A stretch of 14,691 nt of DNA, from NCBI GenBank assembly GCA_937901455.1, contig CALDIA010000030.1, positions 1-14,691 on the forward strand. The letters are read 5' to 3'. The position numbers and the translations under genes are program-made. Below, one piece after another: positions 1-7,718 of this stretch. Below the pieces are notes generated by a model, which did no database searches, was not told the origin of the DNA, and saw nothing but the letters and a program-made list of their open reading frames with translations. Position 1 is the stretch's first letter. Every line of letters begins with the position of its first letter. Source of the stretch: an uncultured Bacteroidales bacterium. Its GTDB lineage: Bacteria > Bacteroidota > Bacteroidia > Bacteroidales > WCHB1-69.

Positions 1-99
1 GGCCTGGGAAACCCCTATGGCCCGTGCGATTTCCGTTTGTGTTTTTTTGTCTCTTATAGGTGCAATCTGTATATGCGCAATTTGTGTATTTTTGCAAAA
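1..99 (-). pseudogene. Edge fragment of an IS30-like transposase (HTH region)
   Basis: The reverse strand of bases 1-60 reads KKTQTEIARAIGVSQA at its left end, a clear helix-turn-helix signature. It resembles the N-terminal DNA-binding domain of IS30-family transposases, where a short LTxEQRxxI segment is followed by a TQxxIAxxIGVSxSTISRE helix pair. The frame stays open upstream of the motif past base 99, with an IQIAPIRD segment in the expected place. However, I see no ATG, GTG or TTG start near the expected N-terminus, so it may be a 5'-damaged remnant or use an unusual start. The rest of the gene would lie left of the window. Another HTH protein remains possible. The overlap with the promoter of the next plus-strand gene also suggests a remnant rather than an intact element. 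Confidence 0.35.
87..94 (+). promoter_or_regulatory. Bacteroidota -7 promoter element (TATTTTTG)
   Basis: The box matches the TAnnTTTG consensus of the Bacteroidota primary sigma factor and lies 11 bases before the lipoprotein ATG at 106. The surrounding string TGTATTTTTGC is identical in front of the CHR gene (7671-7681) and prfA (9404-9414). No convincing -33 TTTG is visible. The implied leader is only a few bases long. Confidence 0.5.
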
Positions 100-105
100 A
101 AAATT

Positions 106-399
106 ATGAGCCTTCTTCGAAATAGACGGGTACTGATTTTCGCAACCATATTCTCCGCACTCTTTGCCTCTTGCGAGAATCACAACAATCCAAATCCTGA
201 ACAAGAGCAGGATGCCGCTGTGGAAAGCGAGTCCACCTTCATCTGCACGCTTGGCATTGAAGAGGAAAATCTGGATAAGCCACAACCCAAGAAAATGATT
301 TTCAACCGTCCTTTCTACGTATTGCTCAAACGCACCGATACCGACAACCCGTACTTTGTGCTTTGGGCAGCCAATCCCGATCTGATGGTGAAAGAATGA
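106..399 (+). CDS. Short lipoprotein with serpin-like C-terminal segment
   Basis: This is a 97-residue protein if it starts at the ATG at 106. That start is preferred because a -7 element sits at 87-94 and the N-terminus then reads as a signal peptide: basic RNRR, a hydrophobic run, and Cys23 preceded by LFAS as a probable lipobox. After an Asn/Glu-rich linker, residues about 36-92 resemble the C-terminal end of a serpin. An EQEQDAAVES stretch recalls the reactive-loop hinge (EEGTEAAAAT), and FNRPFYVLL followed by a TDTDNPYFVLW strand recalls the FNRPFLFxI and ILFMG strands of bacterial serpins. A full serpin is about 370-400 residues, so the body of the fold is missing. I infer a decayed or internally deleted secreted serpin; chance similarity in an unrelated lipoprotein is possible. 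Its TGA overlaps the ATG of the next gene (ATGA), suggesting coupled translation. Confidence 0.55.
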   Translation: MSLLRNRRVLIFATIFSALFASCENHNNPNPEQEQDAAVESESTFICTLGIEEENLDKPQPKKMIFNRPFYVLLKRTDTDNPYFVLWAANPDLMVKE

Positions 400-1556
400 A
401 GAAAAAAAGTCCCACTATGCCCCAATATCCCGACGTCAATCCCGAACTGCAACGTTATGTCGAGCAGGAGATCCTGCCGCGGTACGACCATTTTGACCAG
501 GCGCACCGGCGCGACCACGCCCTGATGGTCATTGGGCAGAGCATAGAACTGGCGCGGAAGTTAGGTGTGGACCGCAATATGGCCTACGCGATCGCCGCCT
601 ATCACGACACCGGGCTTTGTGAGGGGCGCGAGATGCACCATGAGGCATCGGCCCGCATCATTCTCACCGACACGCAACTACAGGAGTGGTTCACCGAAGA
701 GCAAATTCGGACGATGGCGGAGGCTGCCGAAGACCATCGCGCCTCGGCCAGAAAAGCCCCGCGAACCATCTACGGCCGCATCGTGGCGGAGGCGGACCGC
801 TTTATCGATCCCATCGTCATTATCCAACGCACCATCCAATACGGTCTGGACCATTACCCTGAGTTCTGCCGAGAGGAGCAATACCAAAGGATGGTCGCTC
901 ATCTGAAAGAGAAATACGGCCGTAACGGCTACCTCAAACTATGGTTTCCTGAATCGCCCAACGCTGCCCGTCTGGAACACCTGCGCGACATTATTGATAA
1001 CGAGACGAAACTATGGGATATTTTTGAGGAATATTTTGAAAAAATGAAAGAAAACACTCCTCTTAGAATCATCAGAAACGCCACTACTGCGGATATTCCG
1101 CATATTTTGCCTGTTTTTGATGAAGCACGGGAGAAGATGCAGGCTTCGGACAACCGTAAACAATGGATCAACGGTTATCCGTCAGCGGAGGTAGTTCAGA
1201 ATGACATACGGCAACAAGGCGGTTTCGTAATAGAGGACAACGGACAGATTGTGGGCTATTTCGCGTTTCTGCCGTCTCCAGAAACCACCTACAAGGAGAT
1301 TTTCGACGGACAATGGCTCGACGACACCCTACCCTACCACGTCATTCACCGTATGGGCGCCAAACACGGAGCGCATGGTATCTTCAGCAGCGTAGTGGCT
1401 TTTGCCTTCGATCGCGATTCCAACATCCGTATCGACACCCACCGCGACAACGTCATTATGCGACACAACCTCGCCAAGCACGGATTTTCGTACTGCGGGA
1501 TTATTTTTTTGTTGTCAGGAGATGAAAGGTTAGCATATCAGAAGATTAACTGTTAG
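396..1556 (+). CDS. HD-domain hydrolase fused to GNAT acetyltransferase
   Basis: The protein has 386 residues from the ATG at 396, chosen because it overlaps the upstream stop as ATGA; an alternative start is the ATG at 417. Residues about 20-215 form an HD-type phosphohydrolase domain. The metal-site candidates are His41 in the RRDH segment, His70-Asp71 in AAYHDTG, His114 in EDH, and Asp134 in AEADR. Residues about 222-386 form a GNAT domain. It begins LRIIRNATTADI and ends with DTHRDNVIMRHNLAKHGFSYCG, typical of the last GNAT helix and strand; the pyrophosphate-binding loop (GAKHGAHG) is degenerate. The reading frame is continuous through the junction. HD domains of this type usually hydrolyse nucleotides or phosphate esters, and GNATs transfer acetyl from acetyl-CoA to amines. 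The substrates of both halves are unknown. It is convergent with fucA and separated from it by 53 bases. Confidence 0.8.
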   Translation: MKKKSPTMPQYPDVNPELQRYVEQEILPRYDHFDQAHRRDHALMVIGQSIELARKLGVDRNMAYAIAAYHDTGLCEGREMHHEASARIILTDTQLQEWFTEEQIRTMAEAAEDHRASARKAPRTIYGRIVAEADRFIDPIVIIQRTIQYGLDHYPEFCREEQYQRMVAHLKEKYGRNGYLKLWFPESPNAARLEHLRDIIDNETKLWDIFEEYFEKMKENTPLRIIRNATTADIPHILPVFDEAREKMQASDNRKQWINGYPSAEVVQNDIRQQGGFVIEDNGQIVGYFAFLPSPETTYKEIFDGQWLDDTLPYHVIHRMGAKHGAHGIFSSVVAFAFDRDSNIRIDTHRDNVIMRHNLAKHGFSYCGIIFLLSGDERLAYQKINC

Positions 1557-1609
1557 TATAACGGTGTTGGCCTCATCCGTAGAGCATATCCATTGGGGTT
1601 TGTTTCGGT

Positions 1610-2248
1610 TCACCGGGTAACCTTTCCAAAAAAGTGCATCTCCAGCGCATTGACCTCCTCTTCGGTGAGAACGTTAGGTTTCATCTCAGCGAGGACGCAG
1701 ATGCGGCAGGCCATCTCGAAGAACATGGCCCGCTGGATCACGTCATCAAAATCCTTGCCGCAGACCACCTGCCCGTGCTTGAGCATCAATGCCGAGTTTC
1801 TCTCTTTCAACGCGTTCACGACCGCCTCTGCCAATTCGGGACTGCCAGGACGGTAAAAGGGAATTTCGGGGATCACGCGCCCGACGTGCAACGGGATCTC
1901 TGCCGTGACATTATAGCTTTTCGGGCGCACTTCCGCACAGGCCACCTGCGTGGCATAAGGCGACTGGAAGTGGAGCACCACCCCCACATCGGGACGGTTG
2001 CGCATCACCCCAAGATGGAAGACGCTCTCCATTGAGGGTTTCACACAGTTAAGCACCTGACCGGTAGCGATAGTGCAAATGGACACTTGGTCTTCCCGCA
2101 GCGAAGGCACCCACGAGCCGGTGCCACTGACCAACGCCTGGTCACCAATTCTCCAGCTGAGGTTACCACTGGAGCAAATCGTGAGCCCAAGCTCGCCGAC
2201 ACGGTGCGCCTGGGCCACAAAAGTTTGGATATGTTTGTCGGTAATCAT
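1610..2248 (-). CDS. fucA: L-fuculose-1-phosphate aldolase (class II aldolase)
   Basis: This is a 212-residue class II aldolase of normal length. The reaction is cleavage of L-fuculose 1-phosphate to dihydroxyacetone phosphate and L-lactaldehyde, in the cytoplasm. The visible phosphate-binding loops are SSGN (26-29) and SGTGS (41-45). Glu74 corresponds to the catalytic acid. Zinc-ligand candidates are His93 and His158 (LKHGQ). The usual HxH pair is HFQ here (93-95), so one expected zinc ligand is a glutamine. It lies 68 bases downstream of fucI on the same strand, consistent with one operon. The neighbour supports fucose rather than another sugar phosphate, but a related substrate (rhamnulose- or ribulose-phosphate type) cannot be excluded from the sequence. 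Confidence 0.85.
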   Translation of the reverse strand: MITDKHIQTFVAQAHRVGELGLTICSSGNLSWRIGDQALVSGTGSWVPSLREDQVSICTIATGQVLNCVKPSMESVFHLGVMRNRPDVGVVLHFQSPYATQVACAEVRPKSYNVTAEIPLHVGRVIPEIPFYRPGSPELAEAVVNALKERNSALMLKHGQVVCGKDFDDVIQRAMFFEMACRICVLAEMKPNVLTEEEVNALEMHFFGKVTR

Positions 2249-2316
2249 TACTTTTCCTGTAGAACGTTAATTGTTGACGATTAGCTTTAATCCTCCAGCC
2301 AACCCCTAACTACTAA

Positions 2317-4086
<1,770 letters not shown>

Positions 4087-4133
4087 AACACTAATGTTTT
4101 ATTAAACTTCAAGAAATAACGCTACAATAACAT

Positions 4134-4154
4134 GCTGTAGTGAAAAACTGCAGC
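4134..4154. promoter_or_regulatory. Imperfect inverted repeat at the fucI transcription start
   Basis: The arms GCTGTAG and CTGCAGC are separated by seven bases and pair at six of seven positions. The repeat sits immediately downstream of the fucI -7 box, over the expected transcription start. It could be an operator for a fucose-responsive regulator or a 5' mRNA hairpin. Nothing in the sequence decides between these. Confidence 0.3.
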
Positions 4155-4155
4155 G

Positions 4156-4163
4156 CAAACATA
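4156..4163 (-). promoter_or_regulatory. -7 promoter element for fucI-fucA
   Basis: On the minus strand the sequence reads TATGTTTG, an exact TAnnTTTG match followed by CGC, and it lies 70 bases before the fucI ATG. A clear -33 element is not visible. Together with the 123-base gap after tatD, it suggests that fucI-fucA has its own promoter. Confidence 0.45.
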
Positions 4164-4209
4164 CACAAAATTTGAAAATGAAGACCTTACTGTTGGAAGA
4201 TATTCTTAG

Positions 4210-4992
4210 CTATGCGTTGACGGGCACTTTTGGGAAAATACGATACACATTACGGGAGGTTTGTTCCATTACTTCAGTCACAGAAGTATCGAAAATTTCA
4301 GCAATCTTCTGGGCAATAAGGGGAATGTAAGCACTCTCATTGGGTTTGCCTCTATGGGGTGTCGGGGCCAGATAAGGGGCGTCGGTTTCCAGCACAATAT
4401 GTTCTAAGCCAATTTCCTTGACAAGATCGGGCAGTTTGCTGTTTTTGAAGGTCACAATTCCACCGATGCCAATAACGAAACCGCGGGCGACAGCCCATTT
4501 GGCTTCTTGTATGCCGCCAGAGAAACAGTGCACCACCGCGGAAAGTTCACCGGGCTTGAACTGTTGGAGAATTTCAATAGCCTCATTGTAGGCACTGCGA
4601 ATGTGCAGCGAAAGCGGCAACCGCAAGTCACGCGCCCAACACAACTGTCGATAAAAAGCATCCTTTTGTTGTGGCTCATAGGTGCGTTCATAGTAGAAAT
4701 CAAGACCGATCTCCCCCACAGCTACCACGTTCCGCTCGTCTAAATGGGAGCGCAATGCATCCAAAACCTCCAAGTAGTCCTCCCGTACGTCAGAAGGGTG
4801 CAGACCGACCATAGCGTACAGGTTTTCTGGAAACAGAGCCACCACTTCCTGAATCTGCGCAGGGGTGTCCCCATTGACACAGGCTAATAACATCTGCTTG
4901 ACATTGGCATCCACGGCGCGCTGTATGACCTCCTCAAAGGAGTCAGGGTAATACTCTCGGTAAAGGTGTGTATGGGAGTCTATAAAATTCAT
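4210..4992 (-). CDS. tatD: TatD-family metal-dependent DNase
   Basis: This 260-residue TatD/YcfH-family hydrolase has the usual family length. It has a TIM-barrel metal site: DSHTHL with His7 and His9, VGEIGLDFYY with Glu94, LSLHIR with His130, VVHCFSGG with His155, and ETDAPYLAP with Asp204. Family members are cytoplasmic 3'-5' exonucleases acting on DNA, implicated in repair of damaged ends and in DNA degradation; the exact substrate of this paralogue is not determined by sequence. The start at 4992 gives the canonical MNFIDSHTH N-terminus. The terminator of the upstream barrel gene ends only 16 bases before this ATG, and I see no separate -7 element. Expression may therefore rely on read-through or on a promoter I cannot recognise. 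Confidence 0.93.
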   Translation of the reverse strand: MNFIDSHTHLYREYYPDSFEEVIQRAVDANVKQMLLACVNGDTPAQIQEVVALFPENLYAMVGLHPSDVREDYLEVLDALRSHLDERNVVAVGEIGLDFYYERTYEPQQKDAFYRQLCWARDLRLPLSLHIRSAYNEAIEILQQFKPGELSAVVHCFSGGIQEAKWAVARGFVIGIGGIVTFKNSKLPDLVKEIGLEHIVLETDAPYLAPTPHRGKPNESAYIPLIAQKIAEIFDTSVTEVMEQTSRNVYRIFPKVPVNA

Positions 4993-5008
4993 AAAATAAG
5001 CGAGTTAG

Positions 5009-5040
5009 AAAAAAAGCCGACCCCTTCAAAGAGGCCGGCT
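5009..5040 (-). terminator. Rho-independent terminator after the outer-membrane barrel gene
   Basis: On the minus strand, a GC-rich hairpin with arms AGCCGGCCTCT and AAGGGGTCGGCT (nine pairs, two mismatches) is followed by seven T residues. It begins 22 bases after the stop of the barrel gene. It probably ends the atpBEF-barrel transcript just before tatD. Confidence 0.75.
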
Positions 5041-5062
5041 GCAACAATTTTATTGTAAATAA

Positions 5063-5548
5063 TTAGAATCTGTAACGAAGGCCGAGAGCCACACCCGTCA
5101 AATAACCGGCAAAACCATAGCCACTGCCACTACCGGCGAAGTTCCACATAGGACGCCAGTCTAAACTGATGTTCAATGGAATACCAAATTGATACTCAAT
5201 ACCAATTTGACCACCGACATACAAACCTACAGGCCAATAGCCATTATCTTTCCAGTAACGGCCATAGTTGTAAGCTACACCGAAGCCAGGTCCAAGATAC
5301 CAATTCCAGTTACTGGCACCGATACCCCAAACTTTGTCGAACATAAATGTGGCACCTACAGCACCCCAATTGTTCCAGTAATTGGTAGCACCAAGTGTGA
5401 AATCCATCATCCAGGATCCACCTGCCAAGTCGTGTTGGTAGGAAAATTCCACATTACCACCCAAGCGGGCACCGATGGCGCGAGGTTGAGCGATAGCAGC
5501 GCCTGCAATAGCGCAGATCATAACTAAAGTAACAACTAATTTTTTCAT
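5063..5548 (-). CDS. Small outer-membrane beta-barrel protein
   Basis: The 161-residue product has a signal peptide at residues 1-20 (MKKL, a hydrophobic stretch, then AIAQ). The rest consists of short alternating amphipathic strands rich in Gly, Tyr, Trp and Asn, and the protein ends LGLRYRF. A terminal aromatic residue is the usual outer-membrane barrel insertion signal, and the length fits an eight-stranded OmpA/OprF-like or porin-family barrel. No periplasmic peptidoglycan-binding domain follows. The gene starts 37 bases after atpF ends, with no visible promoter between, and is followed by a strong terminator, so it is probably the last gene of the F0 operon. I cannot assign a specific function. 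Confidence 0.75.
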   Translation of the reverse strand: MKKLVVTLVMICAIAGAAIAQPRAIGARLGGNVEFSYQHDLAGGSWMMDFTLGATNYWNNWGAVGATFMFDKVWGIGASNWNWYLGPGFGVAYNYGRYWKDNGYWPVGLYVGGQIGIEYQFGIPLNISLDWRPMWNFAGSGSGYGFAGYLTGVALGLRYRF

Positions 5549-5585
5549 AATATAAAATTTTAATTAATAAAAAAAGGTTATTTGG

Positions 5586-6080
5586 TTAGTTCAATTTGCA
5601 ATTGTCCACCCATTCTTCAATGAGTTTTTCTTGAGCTTCACGGTCAGAGAGTTCATGCTCAATAACCCGCTCTGCGATGTCAATGGAAAAGTTGGCTATC
5701 TCGTTCTTCACGTCAGTAATAGCCTTCATCTTCTCATAATAGATGCTTTTCTTGGCTTCATCCAGCATCAGTTGAGTCTCCTTTTCTGCTTTCTGCTTGG
5801 CATCTTCATAGAGTTTTTCGCTCACTCTGCGGGCCTCCGCCAGAATAGCGTCGCGCTCAGCCTTAGCCTCCGCCATCATCTCCTCGTGTTTGAGATGCAT
5901 ATTTTCCAATTCTGCATGCACACGCGCTGCATCATCCAACTGATCTTGAATTTTCTTGTTGCGTGAGGCAATGCCGTTGGTGATAACTGGCCAAGCAAAT
6001 TTTGCCAATATGAAGAAAAGAATGCCAAAACCTATCAGCATCCAGAAAATAAGTCCAAAAGAGGGTTTTATTAGTTCCAT
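5586..6080 (-). CDS. atpF: ATP synthase F0 subunit b
   Basis: The 164-residue protein is the peripheral stalk (stator) subunit that holds F1 to F0. It has one N-terminal transmembrane helix (about 8-30, LIFWMLIGFGILFFILAKFAW) and then a long charged alpha-helical coiled coil (about 35-130) rich in Ala, Glu, Lys and Arg. The C-terminal segment ends IAERVIEHEL and DREAQEKLIEEWVD, as expected for the delta-binding end. It follows atpE on the same strand after a 79-base gap that contains a hairpin. In most bacteria, including other Bacteroidota, atpH, atpA and atpG would follow; here a barrel gene does. Confidence 0.95.
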   Translation of the reverse strand: MELIKPSFGLIFWMLIGFGILFFILAKFAWPVITNGIASRNKKIQDQLDDAARVHAELENMHLKHEEMMAEAKAERDAILAEARRVSEKLYEDAKQKAEKETQLMLDEAKKSIYYEKMKAITDVKNEIANFSIDIAERVIEHELSDREAQEKLIEEWVDNCKLN

Positions 6081-6113
6081 ATTACAGTCAATATTGTCCT
6101 TTTACGATTCCAG

Positions 6114-6152
6114 TAAAAATTGAGGTCTCCCCGCCAATCGCAGGGAGACTCA
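6114..6152 (-). terminator. Hairpin with short T-tract between atpE and atpF
   Basis: On the minus strand the arms TGAGTCTCCC and GGGAGACCTCA form ten pairs with a one-base bulge around a loop of about eleven bases, followed by ATTTTTA. The hairpin begins 8 bases after the atpE stop. The form is that of a weak or partial terminator, or of a 3'-stabilising stem for the atpE message. I infer that it helps raise subunit c output over subunit b. Confidence 0.6.
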
Positions 6153-6159
6153 ATCATTT

Positions 6160-6417
6160 TTACGCAATAGCAATCAGCAAGCAAACCACAACAGCGAACA
6201 AGGCCACACCTTCAATCAAGGCGGCAGCCAAAATCATGTTGATACGGATGTTGCCAGCTACTTCCGGCTGACGGGCGATAGCTGACATGGCATCTCTACC
6301 AATATTACCAATACCCAGACCTGCACCAATAGCGGCTAAACCGGCTCCGATACCTGCACCCATTTGGCCAATACCAAGAATAGGGGCAGCTTGCAATAAT
6401 GTTGTTAATAATGACAT
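6160..6417 (-). CDS. atpE: ATP synthase F0 subunit c
   Basis: This 85-residue hairpin protein forms the rotor ring. It has two transmembrane helices rich in Gly and Ala joined by the polar RQPE loop (49-52). The ion-carrying carboxylate is Glu69 in AALIEGVALF. By alignment on the RQP loop, the Gln that marks Na+-coupled rings is Ile36 here, and Gly70 replaces the Ser/Thr after the Glu. This argues for proton coupling. The N-terminus MSLLTTLLQAAP is in line with Bacteroidota homologues. The gene sits 36 bases after atpB and is followed by a hairpin. Confidence 0.96.
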   Translation of the reverse strand: MSLLTTLLQAAPILGIGQMGAGIGAGLAAIGAGLGIGNIGRDAMSAIARQPEVAGNIRINMILAAALIEGVALFAVVVCLLIAIA

Positions 6418-6453
6418 AACTTTAAAATTATTAAATGATTAAAAAGGGGTTTT

Positions 6454-7569
6454 CTATGCTAATTCTATATCTTCTTCATGCTCCTCGGTGGCTGTACCTA
6501 TGTAGATTGCACTTAACAAGGTGAACACAAAAGCTTGGATAAATGCCACCAACAACTCCAACACTCCCATAAAAATATAAAAAAGGATGGAGACTGGCGA
6601 AACTAAGTAGCCAATAGTGGGAGACATCTGGCCAAAAATGAATATCAAGGAGATAAAGCCCAGCACAATGATGTGTCCAGCCGTAATATTGGCAAAGAGA
6701 CGAACCATCAACACGAAAGGTTTTGTGAAGATACCTATCACCTCCACAAAGGGCATAATCGGAATGGGCAATTTCAGCCACCAAGGCACACCTGGCGTGT
6801 TAAATATGTCAACCCAATATTCCTTCTTGGCGGAAATATTGGTGATGAAGAAGGTAATCAATGCCAGAATTCCAGTTACGGCTATATTGCCAGTCAGGTT
6901 GGCACCGCCTGGAAAGATGGGAATAATACCTAACATATTGTTTAAAAGTATAAAGAAGAATAGGGTCAACAGGTAGGGTGTGTACTTCTCGGCACGATTG
7001 CCCAAAGAGGGGTTGATAACCTCTTCCTGTAAGAACACGATCACGGGTTCTACCAAACCCTGCAATCCCTTGGGGGCTTGATCGGGACGACGTTTATACT
7101 GTTTGGCCACCGAGAGAAAAATCCAAGCGATCAGAATCAGGGAGATGAAGAGGGCACAGACATTCTTTGTGATGGAAATATTGATTTTGCAAACATGATC
7201 CACCACATACGACTTTCCCTCCTCCAAACGTCCGGTATAGTCATCGGCCATCTTGACGATAGAGCCCTTTTGATCGCCCCAGCCCATCGCATAGCCCTTG
7301 TAGGCTGCCTCGCCATGGTGCAACTTGCCCGATGAAAAGCATACCAACTTGCCTTGATCCAACAAAATGATGGGCAATGGAATTGTCACGCTCTTGTCTC
7401 CGTCGCCACAAATATGCCAGCCATAGCTGTCAGTGACATGTTCAATAATAAACGGACCTGCTTCAAAACCTTTGTCCTCTTTGGTCGCGGATGCAAAAGT
7501 AGGATTACCAATCAAACATAGTACAAGCACGACCCCTGTCAAAAGAATATGTAATTTATTGTAATTCAT
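6454..7569 (-). CDS. atpB: ATP synthase F0 subunit a
   Basis: This 371-residue subunit forms the stationary proton half-channels. It is longer than E. coli AtpB (271) because of an N-terminal signal-like segment (about 8-28) and an extracytoplasmic domain (about 29-130), a feature known in Bacteroidota. The membrane part starts near residue 135. The essential arginine is Arg290 in LMVRLFANITAGH, and the last helix carries Gln345 in AFIQAFVF. The C-terminus is acidic (EEHEEDIELA). The start at 7569 gives a plausible signal sequence. It is the first gene of an atpB-atpE-atpF cluster and is divergent from the CHR transporter pair. No atpD or atpC lies upstream. Confidence 0.96.
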   Translation of the reverse strand: MNYNKLHILLTGVVLVLCLIGNPTFASATKEDKGFEAGPFIIEHVTDSYGWHICGDGDKSVTIPLPIILLDQGKLVCFSSGKLHHGEAAYKGYAMGWGDQKGSIVKMADDYTGRLEEGKSYVVDHVCKINISITKNVCALFISLILIAWIFLSVAKQYKRRPDQAPKGLQGLVEPVIVFLQEEVINPSLGNRAEKYTPYLLTLFFFILLNNMLGIIPIFPGGANLTGNIAVTGILALITFFITNISAKKEYWVDIFNTPGVPWWLKLPIPIMPFVEVIGIFTKPFVLMVRLFANITAGHIIVLGFISLIFIFGQMSPTIGYLVSPVSILFYIFMGVLELLVAFIQAFVFTLLSAIYIGTATEEHEEDIELA

Positions 7570-7632
7570 ACAAAATCAAATTATTAACTTTTGCAAACAT
7601 GCTTCCCCGGCATATTGACAAAAAGCGGGCGC

Positions 7633-7639
7633 AATATAC
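7633..7639 (-). promoter_or_regulatory. Possible -7 element for the atpB operon
   Basis: The minus strand reads TATATTG followed by CGC. This is one T short of TAnnTTTG but in the same context as the purE and fucI boxes, which are also followed by CGC. It lies 64 bases before the atpB ATG, in the 149-base divergent gap. This is a weak call. Confidence 0.3.
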
Positions 7640-7672
7640 ATTTTTTTTTTACCTACGATGCATCTTTTTTTG

Positions 7673-7680
7673 TATTTTTG
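7673..7680 (+). promoter_or_regulatory. -7 promoter element for the CHR transporter pair
   Basis: TATTTTTG is an exact TAnnTTTG match in the repeated context TGTATTTTTGC, and it lies 38 bases before the ATG at 7719. Its position downstream of the earlier in-frame ATG at 7599 supports 7719 as the true start. Confidence 0.5.
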
Positions 7681-7718
7681 CTCTCACTTTGGTTAATGCC
7701 TCCAGTAATAGGATAATT

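Noticed and set aside
37..105. Upstream in-frame ATG extension of the lipoprotein gene
   Set aside because: It would place the -7 promoter element inside the coding region and destroy the signal peptide at the N-terminus. The ATG at 106 fits better.
1040..1060. Frameshift or fused-gene assembly error at the HD-GNAT junction
   Set aside because: The frame is continuous through a natural linker (EEYFEKMKENTP) with no homopolymer slip needed to join the domains. A true fusion is the simplest reading.
1605..1622. GGTT/AACC inverted repeat between the HD-GNAT gene and fucA as a shared terminator
   Set aside because: The stem is only four pairs with no T-tract on either strand and overlaps the fucA stop codon.
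7599..7718. Forty-codon N-terminal extension of the first CHR gene
   Set aside because: The family domain starts right at 7719 and a promoter element sits at 7673-7680, so the extension is probably not translated.
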